From contig CAVQFM010000010.1 of NCBI GenBank assembly GCA_963711705.1, positions 128,655 to 192,654 on the forward strand: a DNA stretch of 64,000 bases, in the 5' to 3' direction. The stretch comes from RYN-230 sp963711705 (GTDB taxonomy: Bacteria; Actinomycetota; Actinomycetes; Streptosporangiales; Streptosporangiaceae). The translations under genes were made by a program, and so were the position numbers. This document shows, piece by piece, positions 1-7,983 of the stretch. Each line of letters opens with the position of its first letter. Positions within the stretch are counted from its first letter, which is position 1. The notes beneath the pieces are model-generated. The model worked only from the letters and a program-made list of their open reading frames with translations. It was not told the DNA's origin and made no database searches.

Positions 1-659
1 GTCGGGCCGATCCCGTAAGACGGGCAGAGACGGGCCAGCTCACACGCCCCGCAGGCTGGCTTGCGCGCGTGGCAGATCCGCCGGCCGTGCCAGATCAGCC
101 GGTGCGACAGCATCGTCCACTCCCGGGGCGGAAAGAGCGCGCCGACCTCGCTCTCGATCTTGACCGGGTCGGTCTGCCGGGTCCAGCCGAACCGGCGGGA
201 CAGCCGGGCGAAGTGCGTGTCCACCGTGATGCCGGGGACCCCGAACGCGTTGCCCAGCACGACGTTCGCCGTCTTGCGTCCCACCCCGGGCAGGGTCACC
301 AGCTCGGCCAGGCTGGCCGGTACCTCACCGCCGAACCGCTCGCACAGCGCCTGGCCCAGGCCGATCAGGCTGTTGGTCTTGGCCCGGAAGAACCCGGTGG
401 ACTGGATGATCTTTTCCATCTCGCCGCGGTCCGCGGCGGCGTAGTCAGCGGCCGTCCGGTACCGGGCGAACAGCACCGGGGTCACCAGGTTGACCCGCTT
501 GTCGGTGGTCTGCGCGGACAGGATCGTGGCGACCAGCAGTTCCAGCGGGGTGCCGAAGTTGAGCTCAGTGTGCGCATCCGGGTACAGCTCGGCGAGTTCC
601 CGGTTGATGCGGCGCGCCCGGCGGACGAGCGCGGTGTGCGACGGGGCGTCTGGGGTCAC
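1..659 (-). CDS. nth: Endonuclease III (DNA glycosylase/AP lyase), 3' end cut by window edge
   Basis: Base-excision repair enzyme that removes oxidised pyrimidines and nicks AP sites. Reading from a GTG at 659, 219 codons are visible before the window ends. The helix-hairpin-helix LPGVGRKTANVV lies at residues 123-134 with catalytic Lys129, followed by VDTH with catalytic Asp147. The C-terminal [4Fe-4S] loop is complete: Cys196, Cys203, Cys206 and Cys212 in the C-x6-C-x2-C-x5-C spacing. The GTG start is chosen because the same junction with the upstream comF fragment (10 bases away) recurs in the second copy near 2.25 kb. Only a few C-terminal residues are missing. The identity is clear from the motifs. 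Confidence 0.95.
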   Translation of the reverse strand, partial: MTPDAPSHTALVRRARRINRELAELYPDAHTELNFGTPLELLVATILSAQTTDKRVNLVTPVLFARYRTAADYAAADRGEMEKIIQSTGFFRAKTNSLIGLGQALCERFGGEVPASLAELVTLPGVGRKTANVVLGNAFGVPGITVDTHFARLSRRFGWTRQTDPVKIESEVGALFPPREWTMLSHRLIWHGRRICHARKPACGACELARLCPSYGIGP

Positions 660-668
660 AGTGCCAGC

Positions 669-850
669 CTATTGAGCCACCCCGGCGCGGTGCACGACGC
701 AGTGCTCCAGGCGGAACCGCTGCCCGCCGGCGCTGCCCGGGCCGCCCGGGCTGAGGTGGCGGCCGAGTACCACGACCGCGACGTGCCGGGCACCCGCGGC
801 CCGCAGCGCGACGGCCGCGCTCTGGGCGACCGTGGCCTTATGACGGTCCA
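669..850 (-). pseudogene. 3' remnant of comF (duplicate copy)
   Basis: The last roughly 55 codons of a ComF-type phosphoribosyltransferase, ending in the same way as the intact gene at 2263-3027 (AVALRAAGARHVAVVVLG and an HCVVHR tail). The PRPP-binding half is absent and the homology stops near 845-850. It sits 10 bases upstream of nth, exactly as the full comF sits upstream of the nth fragment at 1993-2253. It is part of a segmental duplication, not a functional gene. Confidence 0.85.
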
Positions 851-903
851 GGCGTGCCCCGGGACCGACCGGCCACCGGCGAAACGTAACAGAGGAGAAC
901 TGG

Positions 904-1167
904 ATGCTTCGCAGCATCGCTAGCAGGGCAGTCATCACCGAAGGGAGCCTGGTCACGGCGACCGGGCTGGCACTCGGCCTCGGGGCGGCCATCACGCCCG
1001 CGAGCGCCGCGACCATCAGCACGAAGGACACTGCCGGGTACCAGCTGTCCGGCGGGCAGTTCCGCTACGTGCAGACCACCGTCTACGCCCGCGCGATCGG
1101 CCAGTACGCCAACACCATGGGTGCCGGCCTGGGCCATGGCATCACGCTCAGCAGCGCGACGAAGTAG
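904..1167 (+). CDS. Small secreted protein, probably truncated
   Basis: An 87-codon ORF with a good ribosome binding site (AGAGGAG) 7 bases before the ATG. Residues 1-36 look like a Sec signal peptide: a basic start, a hydrophobic Ala/Leu/Gly core and a cleavage-like ASA-A site. The mature part (about 50 residues, starting near ATISTKDTAGYQ) resembles the first strand region of larger secreted actinobacterial proteins I remember with the same opening, so the stop at 1165-1167 probably truncates it. It lies inside the 1.1-kb segment between the two nth/comF copies, which suggests acquired DNA. Function unknown. Confidence 0.5.
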   Translation: MLRSIASRAVITEGSLVTATGLALGLGAAITPASAATISTKDTAGYQLSGGQFRYVQTTVYARAIGQYANTMGAGLGHGITLSSATK

Positions 1168-1179
1168 GTCTGCTGGCCG

Positions 1180-1548
1180 TCAGCTTGCGCGGATGCGAAG
1201 GCGCCGGGCCTGCCGTTTGGCTTTGCGCTCAAGGCGCCGGGCGTGCCGTTTCGTTCTACGCTCAAGGAGCTGGACCTGCCGTTGATTCCAGGCAGCCAGG
1301 CGCTCAACGCTACTGGCCCGGTTCTCCTGGCCCAGCGTTCGCAGTGCCGCCAGCACGATGGCGCCGACAGCCACCCGCTCGTAAAAGCGGCGGCTGCGCA
1401 ACATATGAATCAGCGCAGCCAGCCCGAGCAGCCGCACTGCCGACTGATTGTCAGGACTTGATGTTCGTGGACGCCGGGCCGGCCCGCTGCTGCCTGCCGG
1501 AGACAGGGCTCCTGCCGACGTGCGGGCATCCTGCCCTGATGTTGTCAT
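1180..1548 (-). CDS. Small membrane-anchored basic protein, unknown function
   Basis: A 122-aa product. The ATG at 1548 is chosen because a strong GGGAGG site lies 5 bases upstream. The first 40 residues are polar and low complexity. A conserved-looking middle (about residues 40-80: LLGLAALIHMLRSRRF, then ERVAVGAIVLAAL) contains one or two short hydrophobic stretches. The tail, from about residue 95, is a highly basic Arg/Lys/Ala helix with repeats of RRLERKAKRQ type. I recall similar uncharacterised actinobacterial proteins but cannot assign a function. The basic tail could bind nucleic acid or acidic lipids; this is speculation. The gene is carried on the inserted segment between the duplicated nth/comF ends. 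Confidence 0.55.
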   Translation of the reverse strand: MTTSGQDARTSAGALSPAGSSGPARRPRTSSPDNQSAVRLLGLAALIHMLRSRRFYERVAVGAIVLAALRTLGQENRASSVERLAAWNQRQVQLLERRTKRHARRLERKAKRQARRLRIRAS

Positions 1549-1661
1549 GTCGCCTCCCGATACCCCGGCCGGGCGTGAGCTTGGTTGACGCGCAGGCCCC
1601 AAGCTGCACAGGTCTGCCAACCTGGCCTAGGCGGCGTTTGGAGCCGGCATCAAGCCGGATC

Positions 1662-1992
1662 TCAGCGCCGATGAGCATCTATACAGTCCACCAGGGCAAA
1701 GGTCACGCCGACAGGGCCGTAAGTCCCGGTCGGCACGGGCGGAAGCCCGCAGGACCGGCATCGCCAGGATCGGGTCGCCCGCGACGGGTGTGTATGAGGC
1801 GAGGTGCTGATGGGGGTCGGACAGCGTCGCCGAGCCGTTCAGGAGCACCTGCAGGTCGCCCGAGGTATAGGCGGGGTCGATGACCGCGGGCAGGGCCATC
1901 AGCGGGAGCCCCGAGTCGATCCCGGAGGTGCGGGATTCGAGCTTGCGGACGCGGCGGGTCAGGTCGGCCAGGTGGCGGGCGAACCGCTCTGC
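1662..1992 (-). pseudogene. Fragment resembling a phage structural (tail-cassette) protein
   Basis: Reading on the minus strand from 1992, a fragment begins with a short coiled-coil-like helix (LADLTRRVRKLESR) and continues with a beta-rich stretch (PAVIDPAYTSGDLQV, LNGSATL, LASYTPVAGD). This pattern is familiar from small proteins in actinophage or prophage structural modules. The reading frame then slips, and a plausible end (GPVGVTFALVDCIDAHRR and a stop at 1662-1664) continues in another frame. There is no start codon: the 5' side is fused directly to the nth remnant at about 1992/1993. It is a broken gene left by an insertion or recombination. The family recognition is from memory and moderate. 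Confidence 0.45.
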
Positions 1993-2253
1993 TGGACTGG
2001 ATGATCTTCTCCATCTCGCCGCGGTCCGCCGCTGCGTAGTCAGCGGCCGTCTGGTAGCGGGCGAACAGCACTGGCGTCACCATGTTGACCCGCTTGTCGG
2101 TGGTCTGCGCGGACAGGATCGTGGCGACCAGCAGCTCCAGCGGCGTGCTGAAGTTGAGCTCGGTATGCACATCGGGTACAGCTCGGTGAGTTCGCGGTTG
2201 ATGCGCCGCGCCCGGCGGACGAGCGCGGTGTGCGACGGGGGATCTGGGGTCAC
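1993..2253 (-). pseudogene. 5' remnant of nth (second copy)
   Basis: This corresponds to the first ~87 codons of endonuclease III (TPLELLVATILSAQTTDK and EMEKIIQS can be read) and is about 10% diverged from the first copy. One base is missing near 2176 relative to the intact gene, breaking the frame close to the GTG start (2251-2253). The homology ends abruptly at 1993, where phage-like sequence begins. The helix-hairpin-helix and the FeS loop are absent, so it cannot make an active enzyme. It lies 10 bases after the stop of the intact comF, preserving the ancestral comF-nth order. Confidence 0.9.
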
Positions 2254-2262
2254 GGTGCCAGC

Positions 2263-3027
2263 CTATTGAGCCCGCCCGCCGCGATGCACGACGCAGTGCT
2301 CCAGGCGGAACGGCTCGCCACCCGCGTGGCCCAGCCCGGCCGGGTTGAGATGACGGCCGAGCACCACCACCGCGACATGCCGGGCGCCAGCGGCATGCAG
2401 CGCCACGGCCGCGCTCTGCGCGGTCGACCCGGTGGTCCAGGTGTCATCGAGCAGCAGCACGGCCGCGCCGGGCAGCGGCTGGGTGGCACGGAACCGGCCC
2501 GGGTCCAGCTCCCGGCAGCCCAGGTCAGCTGGCCCGGCCGTGACCAGGGTGGCGGCCGGGAGGGCCAGGTACGGGGTGATCAGTGCGGCCAGCGGGTGCG
2601 GCCCGGGCCGCCCCCGGCCACTGGGCACCACGCTGACATGTGTGGGCGGCGGCATCCCGGCGCTGCGCCACACACAGGGCCCGTGATCGTGCAGGAAGAC
2701 GAGGAGTAACGCGCGCAGCGCCCGCTGGGCCGGCCCGGCGCTGCCGCGCGCCGACTTGTACTGCCACAGGGCCTGCGCGAACCCGCTGCCCTTCACCGCG
2801 CAGGCGGCGGGCACTACGGTGTCCGCGAGCAGGCCGGGCGCGCTCTCCGCGTGCCGCCCGCACTGGAAGCAGCGGGCGTGGCCCGGCCGGGACGGCCCGT
2901 GGCAGGTGACGCACCGGCCCGGGCCCGGGCGCGGCGCCCCGGCCAGCCCCGGCTGCGCCCGGGCCAGAGCCCGGAGTAACTCCCACCCGGCCGGGCGGCC
3001 CACCCGGTGCGTAATTGTCCCCGGCAT
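2263..3027 (-). CDS. comF: ComF family phosphoribosyltransferase-like protein
   Basis: A 254-aa member of the ComF/GntX family. These have an N-terminal zinc ribbon and a type I PRTase fold; the substrate is unknown, and in competent bacteria the family supports DNA uptake. The N-terminal four-Cys ribbon is seen as CVTCHG...CFQCG (about residues 39-58). The PRPP loop is VLLLDDTWTTGST (about residues 190-202), followed by a typical AVALHAAGA segment. The Asp-Asp-x-Trp-Thr-Thr-Gly form of the loop is typical of this family. The start at 3027 has only a weak ribosome site, so the exact N-terminus is uncertain. The 3' end is duplicated at 669-850. Confidence 0.85.
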   Translation of the reverse strand: MPGTITHRVGRPAGWELLRALARAQPGLAGAPRPGPGRCVTCHGPSRPGHARCFQCGRHAESAPGLLADTVVPAACAVKGSGFAQALWQYKSARGSAGPAQRALRALLLVFLHDHGPCVWRSAGMPPPTHVSVVPSGRGRPGPHPLAALITPYLALPAATLVTAGPADLGCRELDPGRFRATQPLPGAAVLLLDDTWTTGSTAQSAAVALHAAGARHVAVVVLGRHLNPAGLGHAGGEPFRLEHCVVHRGGRAQ

Positions 3028-3189
3028 GGGGAGATGCTAAGAAGCGGGGCCGACAATCTCTCTATAACGCATCCTGCGCCCGACTGGCCGCCCGGCAGGC
3101 ATGCGGTCTGGGTACGGAGAGTAACGCTAGACTACAGCGAGTGTGGTATCGGGGTTACGTCGCCCACACAGATGAGCTTCGGGGGGAGC

Positions 3190-4908
3190 ATGCCAGCATT
3201 TGCGGCACGAGTCCGCGAACCGGGACCGGGCCACCCCACGTCCGGGGCCCCCGAGGCGGCCCGGCCAGCCGGCCTGCTCTCACCCGCCGGGCTGGCGGCG
3301 GCCCTGCGGCGGAACTGGCTGTTCGCCTGCCTGCTGGCCGCGGGCCTGGTGCTGCGGATCCTGACCCAGCTGGCCTACCGGCCCGCACTGCTGTACATCG
3401 ACTCGGTCAAGTACCTGTTCGGCGCGTACGCCGGCAACGACCCGCCCGGCTACCAGCTAATGCTGAAGGTCTTTCTCGGCGTGGGCACGCTGCCCGTGGT
3501 CGCTGCCGTGCAGCACCTGCTCGGACTGGCCATGGCGGTGGCCCTGTACCTGATCCTGCGCCGCCGGGGGGTGGCCCGCTGGCTGGCCGCGCTGGCCACC
3601 GCGCCGATCCTGCTGGACGCCTACCAGCTGCAGATCGAGCAGTCGGTCATGCCCGACACCGCGTTCGAGACACTCATCGTGGCCGGCCTGGTCTTCCTGC
3701 TCTGGGCGCCGCGGCCGCGGACCTGGATGGTGCTGCTGGCCGGCCTCGCCCTGGGCACCTCCGCGACTGTCCGCCAGATCGGCGAGATCTTCATCCTGCC
3801 CGCGCTCGTGTTCCTGCTAGCCGTAGTGCCCGGCTGGCGGGTCAAGCTGACCCAGGCCGTCGCGCTGGTGGCGGCGTTCGCGCTGCCTATCGTGGTGGTC
3901 AGTTTCCGCAATTACGTGACCATCAAGCACTTCTCGCTGGCCCCGTACGCGGCTGGCACGGTCTACGGCCGGGCCGCCGCCGCGGCCGACTGTGCCACGC
4001 TGAAGGTGCCCAGCTACGAGCGCGAATTGTGCCCGCCGCGCCAGGTGCAGCTGCGCGGGCCGGACTGGCTCAACCACGGGGCCGGCTCGCCGATCAAGCA
4101 CGTGGCCCCGCCGCCAGGCATGCGGCACATCTCGTTCGCGGCCGACTTCAGCCGGCGGGTGCTGCTCCAGCAGCCGCTGCGGATCGCGGCCGCGATCGGC
4201 ACCGACTCGATCAAGCTGTTCTCGCTGCGCCGCCTCACCTACCCGGGCGACCCCTCGATCGCCCGGTGGCAGTTCCACCGGGACTACCCGGTCTACCGGC
4301 CCTACATCACGGTGCGGGACGGGCAGCTGCACTTCAACCGGCTCACCCCGGCCGGCCGGGTGAAGCTGATCGCCAAGGGGCAGCGCTTCGGCGGGGGCGA
4401 GCCCGCGGTCTCCCCCCGGCTGGCCGCGTTCCTGCGCGGCTACCAGCTGCACGGCGGCTATACGCCGGGCCCGCTGTTCCTGCTCACCGTGCTCGCTGGG
4501 CTGGTAGGCAGCCTTGGCATACTGCGCCGCCGGGCCAGCCCGGCCCAGCGGGCCACGGCCGCGGCCTGCCTGCTCACCTTCCTCAGCGCGGTCGCGGTGC
4601 TGCTCGCCTCGGACGCGTTCGAGTTCAGCTGGCGCTACCAGCTGCCCGCGCTGGTCACCTTGCCACCGGCGGGTGCGCTCGGCATCACCGTGATCGTCGG
4701 CTACCTGGCCGCCCGCCGCGCCCGGCGCCGGGCGCTGGCGGCCGCCGGGCTTGGCGGCCAGCAGGCCCCGGCCCAGCGGGATACGCAGGGCCAGCCGGAC
4801 GGGCAGCCCAGGACCCAGCCGGACGGGCCTAGGACCCAGCCGGACGGGCAGCCCCCGGCCCAGCCGGACGGGCAGCCCCTGTCCCGGCCCGGCCCGGGCT
4901 CCGGCTGA
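3190..4908 (+). CDS. Polytopic membrane protein, GT-C glycosyltransferase-like
   Basis: A 572-aa protein with about 9-11 hydrophobic segments. An acidic residue in the first outside loop (IDSVKYLFGAYAGNDPPGY, about residues 74-92) is the placement typical of the catalytic Asp of GT-C lipid-linked sugar transferases (GT39/PMT-like). A long hydrophilic loop (about residues 270-420) sits between membrane bundles. The tail (about residues 530-572) is a low-complexity series of QPDGQP-type repeats. The ATG at 3190 is chosen because GGGGGGAG lies just upstream; in-frame ATGs at 3172 and 3007 are possible. It is divergent from comF. The donor and acceptor cannot be predicted, and the GT-C assignment is an inference from topology and motif. 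Confidence 0.6.
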   Translation: MPAFAARVREPGPGHPTSGAPEAARPAGLLSPAGLAAALRRNWLFACLLAAGLVLRILTQLAYRPALLYIDSVKYLFGAYAGNDPPGYQLMLKVFLGVGTLPVVAAVQHLLGLAMAVALYLILRRRGVARWLAALATAPILLDAYQLQIEQSVMPDTAFETLIVAGLVFLLWAPRPRTWMVLLAGLALGTSATVRQIGEIFILPALVFLLAVVPGWRVKLTQAVALVAAFALPIVVVSFRNYVTIKHFSLAPYAAGTVYGRAAAAADCATLKVPSYERELCPPRQVQLRGPDWLNHGAGSPIKHVAPPPGMRHISFAADFSRRVLLQQPLRIAAAIGTDSIKLFSLRRLTYPGDPSIARWQFHRDYPVYRPYITVRDGQLHFNRLTPAGRVKLIAKGQRFGGGEPAVSPRLAAFLRGYQLHGGYTPGPLFLLTVLAGLVGSLGILRRRASPAQRATAAACLLTFLSAVAVLLASDAFEFSWRYQLPALVTLPPAGALGITVIVGYLAARRARRRALAAAGLGGQQAPAQRDTQGQPDGQPRTQPDGPRTQPDGQPPAQPDGQPLSRPGPGSG

Positions 4909-4955
4909 CCAGTCCTGGGCCCGGCTGGTAGCCCCGGCTCTGGTTCGCCCCGGCC

Positions 4956-5714
4956 CTAATGGCCCTGGTTTTGGTCCTGGCTCCGGTCCGGGCCGGGCCG
5001 GGGCCCGAACCGGGCCGACGCGAACCACACGACAAGGGCCAGCGGGACCAGGATCACCAGCGGCAGCAGGGCCGGCAGGTAGCTGGTCACTACGGCGGCG
5101 GCGAGCGCGCCGAGCACCACGGCGACGAAGATGCCCAGGCTGCGGCCCAGGTCCCGGGGGGCCCTGCCGACGGCCACCGAGGCGAGCAGCCCGGTGAGCG
5201 TGCCGGTCAGGTAGGTGGTGGATATCTCGCCCAGCTGGCGGATGGTGGCGCTCTGGATACCCATGCTCACGGCGGCGACGGCCAGCAGCAGATACTGCGC
5301 CACCCCGGCCGGGTGCCCGCCAGCCAGCTCCCAGCCCAGGGAGAACACCGCGAGTACGCAGAATTCGAGAGCCAGGGCCACAGTGAGCCAGCTGGGCCAG
5401 ATTTCCCGCTGCTCATGCGGCTTAGGCCGCAGGCCGCGCAGCCGGCCCTCCAGCCACCGGCCCGTCCGGCGGGCCGCGAGTGGCGCGCCGACCAGCACGC
5501 CGATGACATAGCTGGCCAGGGCCACCCCGCAGTGGGCGGCCAGCGCGCCGTCGTGGGTACCCGCGGCGATGCCGAGCAGCACCAGGGTCCCGGTGATGAC
5601 GCTGGAGAACACGTGCCCCAGGTGCAGGAAGCTGGTCGCGTCCACCCCGCCGGTGGTCACGGTGAGCACGACGACCAGGCCGTCCCGGGCCCGCGCGTGC
5701 CAGTCCCTGGCCAC
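4956..5714 (-). CDS. YoaK/DUF1275 family membrane protein
   Basis: A 252-aa inner-membrane protein of the DUF1275 (YoaK) family, whose function is not settled. The family hallmarks are visible: an early TGGVDATSFLHLGHVFSS stretch, TGTLVLLGIA, and the internal repeat-like MGIQSATIRQLGEISTTYLTGTLTGLL. Six to seven hydrophobic segments are readable. The C-terminus is Pro/Asp/Gln rich. The GTG at 5714 fits the family start and lies 8 bases after the stop of the upstream FUSC gene, so the two are probably cotranscribed. Longer starts overlapping the FUSC gene are possible. It is convergent with the GT-C-like gene. Confidence 0.75.
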   Translation of the reverse strand: MARDWHARARDGLVVVLTVTTGGVDATSFLHLGHVFSSVITGTLVLLGIAAGTHDGALAAHCGVALASYVIGVLVGAPLAARRTGRWLEGRLRGLRPKPHEQREIWPSWLTVALALEFCVLAVFSLGWELAGGHPAGVAQYLLLAVAAVSMGIQSATIRQLGEISTTYLTGTLTGLLASVAVGRAPRDLGRSLGIFVAVVLGALAAAVVTSYLPALLPLVILVPLALVVWFASARFGPRPGPDRSQDQNQGH

Positions 5715-5722
5715 GGCCGCGC

Positions 5723-7681
5723 CTACGAGCCGCGCTGGCCGGCCAGCGCCCGCTGGACCTCGCGGATGGCCTCGGCCACGGGGTAGACGCCAGGGCTGTC
5801 CGGCAGGTCCGGCGGGTCCGGGACCCGGCCGGCCCGGGCACCGCTGGCCAGGCTGTGCAGCGCCGCCGTGAGCTGCCCGACATCGCTCTCGGACGGCCAC
5901 TGGCCGGACTGGTCGCTGTGTACCGCCGTGCTGGTCACCGCGTCGGTGACCTGCTCCAGGGCGAGCATGGCCGGCCACAGCCGGGCGGCCCGCCTGCTCA
6001 CTGCCGGTGGCTCTGACATGGTCCGCTGGAACTCCGTGCGAAGGTCGGATAGCGCTCGATAGGCCTGCCGGCGCAGCGCGGACCGTCCCGGGTCGCCGTG
6101 CAGCGCCTGCTCGGTGTAACGGGCCACACTATCGAGTGCCCGCACGAACTGTTCCGGCAGGTGAGCGTGCCAGCTCGACGGCCACGGGGCGTACCCGACC
6201 GTGAGCACGATGGCGCAGCCCAGCAGGGTGTCGATGAGCCGGTCCAGGGCCAGTACCCAGCCGCCCCGGGCCAGCAGGTCGATCAGGATGACGACCAGCG
6301 GCGTCAGCAATGTGCTGAACAGCCCCCAGTTCCGGTTCCGGCCGTAGGGCAGCAGCCCGGCGAACACGGCGCACGGCAGCAGCAGCAGTGGGCCCGGCGG
6401 TACCACGACAAGGATGACCGCGCCGAGGACGGCACCGACCACGGTACCGATACCCCGCTGCAGCGCCCGGGCGAAGACCGAGCCGAAGTCCGGGCGGAGC
6501 ACGATGGCCACGGTCAGCACCACCCAGTAGGAGCGCTGCAGCGGAAGGGCCTGGCTGACCACCGCGGCCACCCCGACCGACGCCATCAGCCGCAGCGCGA
6601 AGATGTGGGTCAGGTGACCGCCTACGGTCTGATCGAGCACATCCCGCAGCCGCTCCCGGGCGCTCGGGCGGTGGGGCGCCGGGCTGGGTTCCGGCCGCCG
6701 CTTGCCGGACACCAGGTCGGCCGCCCCGGCCACCGCGTCGGCCAGCGCGTGGGCGCCTGGCGTCTGGCCCGGGTCGGGACGGGTGGCCGATACCGGGGTG
6801 CCGTATTGGATGGCGTCGGCGATCGCGTCGATCCGGTCGGTGATTCCCGGCGGTGGCGGCGCGCCCTCCTGGACCAGGGCGACCGCGGCTTCGGTCAGCG
6901 GGTGGGTCTGCCGGAGCAGCGCGGCCAGCCGGATCAGGTCGGGATCGCGGCCGCTGGCCCTTGCCCGGCGTGAGGCCAGGTCGTCCCAGGCCTGGTTGAG
7001 CGCGGTGACCACGGCCTGGTGGGCAGGCGGGAAGTCAGGCGTCCCCGCCGCGCGCAACGCGTTCGCGATCGCGCGGTAGGCGGCCGCCGTGCCGCGCTGC
7101 TCGGCCAGCAGCGGGACGGCCAGCCAGGCCGGGACCACCAGCAGCATGGCCCAGGCCACGCCGGCCAGCATCAGGGCGGGCGGCCACCACCAGGGCCGCA
7201 GCGCGCCGAGCGGCCCGCTGCCCAGCGTGGTGTAGACGAGCAACTGCAGCCCGGTGGTGGCCAGCGTGGCCCCTGCCGCGCTGAGCACCGCGGACAGGCC
7301 GGCCATCAGGACCAGCACGAGCACGGCGAGCCAGCCTTGGCCGTGCACCAGGCCACCGAGGATGAGCCCGGCCGCACCCCCGAAGATGCCGATCACGGCA
7401 ACCCGGCGCAGCCGGGCCGGATAGCTACCTTCGCGGTCCGCTACCGCGGCCAGCAGGCCGCCGATGGCCACCAGGAGACCTGGTACGTGCTTGCCCAGCG
7501 CGAGCCCGACCGCCAGTGGTGCGCACACGGCCAGCGCGGACCGGATCATCTGGGCCCAGGGCAGCGGGGCCGGGACCGGGCGGACCACCTCGACCAGCCA
7601 GGGCGGCGGGAGCGGAGCGACTGGCCGCCCGCCGGGCCATTTCACCGCCGGTGCCCGCCGTGCCGGCACCCATCCGTTCAT
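5723..7681 (-). CDS. FUSC family (YccS/aromatic acid exporter-like) inner-membrane protein
   Basis: A 652-aa protein with two membrane bundles separated by a cytoplasmic domain, the architecture of the FUSC family (fusaric acid resistance/YccS/aromatic acid exporters). Bundle 1 covers about residues 45-190. The second begins with LRLMASVGVAAVVSQALPLQRSYW (about 365-390) and contains the family signature YWVVLTVAIVLRPDFG followed by RGIGTVVGAVLGAVI. A C-terminal cytoplasmic helical domain of about 150 residues follows. It heads a probable two-gene unit with the YoaK family gene. The family assignment is firm; the substrate is unknown. Confidence 0.8.
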   Translation of the reverse strand: MNGWVPARRAPAVKWPGGRPVAPLPPPWLVEVVRPVPAPLPWAQMIRSALAVCAPLAVGLALGKHVPGLLVAIGGLLAAVADREGSYPARLRRVAVIGIFGGAAGLILGGLVHGQGWLAVLVLVLMAGLSAVLSAAGATLATTGLQLLVYTTLGSGPLGALRPWWWPPALMLAGVAWAMLLVVPAWLAVPLLAEQRGTAAAYRAIANALRAAGTPDFPPAHQAVVTALNQAWDDLASRRARASGRDPDLIRLAALLRQTHPLTEAAVALVQEGAPPPPGITDRIDAIADAIQYGTPVSATRPDPGQTPGAHALADAVAGAADLVSGKRRPEPSPAPHRPSARERLRDVLDQTVGGHLTHIFALRLMASVGVAAVVSQALPLQRSYWVVLTVAIVLRPDFGSVFARALQRGIGTVVGAVLGAVILVVVPPGPLLLLPCAVFAGLLPYGRNRNWGLFSTLLTPLVVILIDLLARGGWVLALDRLIDTLLGCAIVLTVGYAPWPSSWHAHLPEQFVRALDSVARYTEQALHGDPGRSALRRQAYRALSDLRTEFQRTMSEPPAVSRRAARLWPAMLALEQVTDAVTSTAVHSDQSGQWPSESDVGQLTAALHSLASGARAGRVPDPPDLPDSPGVYPVAEAIREVQRALAGQRGS

Positions 7682-7827
7682 CAGGAAATAGTGTCAAAAG
7701 CCCGGGCTGACGGGCTGCGGCCCGCCCGGCGCCGGGCCGCAGGTGGCGGCGAGCCAGGCGGATTAGCCCCACCAGCCCCACTGGCCCTGCTAGCCCCATT
7801 AGCCAAGTTATCTCCCGGCCTGGCGAA

Positions 7828-7877
7828 CGTGATCATGACGTTGGGTCTAATAGATTCGCCCTAATGTCATGATCACG
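7828..7877 (+). repeat. 50-bp palindromic dispersed repeat, copy A
   Basis: Two perfect 12-base inverted arms (CGTGATCATGAC and its complement) flank a 26-base core that includes TCTAATAGATTCG. It sits in the 302-base gap (7682-7983) between two minus-strand genes; I see nothing else supportable in that gap. A second element of identical length, arms and partly conserved core lies at 46291-46340. Together they look like a REP-type or small non-autonomous palindromic element. Confidence 0.8.
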
Positions 7878-7983
7878 AACAGGTGAGCGGTCACCAGCGG
7901 CAGGATCCCCACCCCAGTCGCACAGCCAGGTCGCGGCCAGCTCGTGCGGCACCATCCCAGCCGCACAGCCAGGCGGCTGGCGG

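Noticed and set aside
1185..1883. A 232-codon plus-strand frame in the inserted segment
   Set aside because: The product lacks protein-like texture and is antisense to the membrane protein with a strong ribosome site at 1548.
3817..5028. A 403-codon minus-strand frame opposite the GT-C-like gene
   Set aside because: The composition is Arg/Gly/Pro/Glu-biased and antisense to a protein with clear membrane helices.
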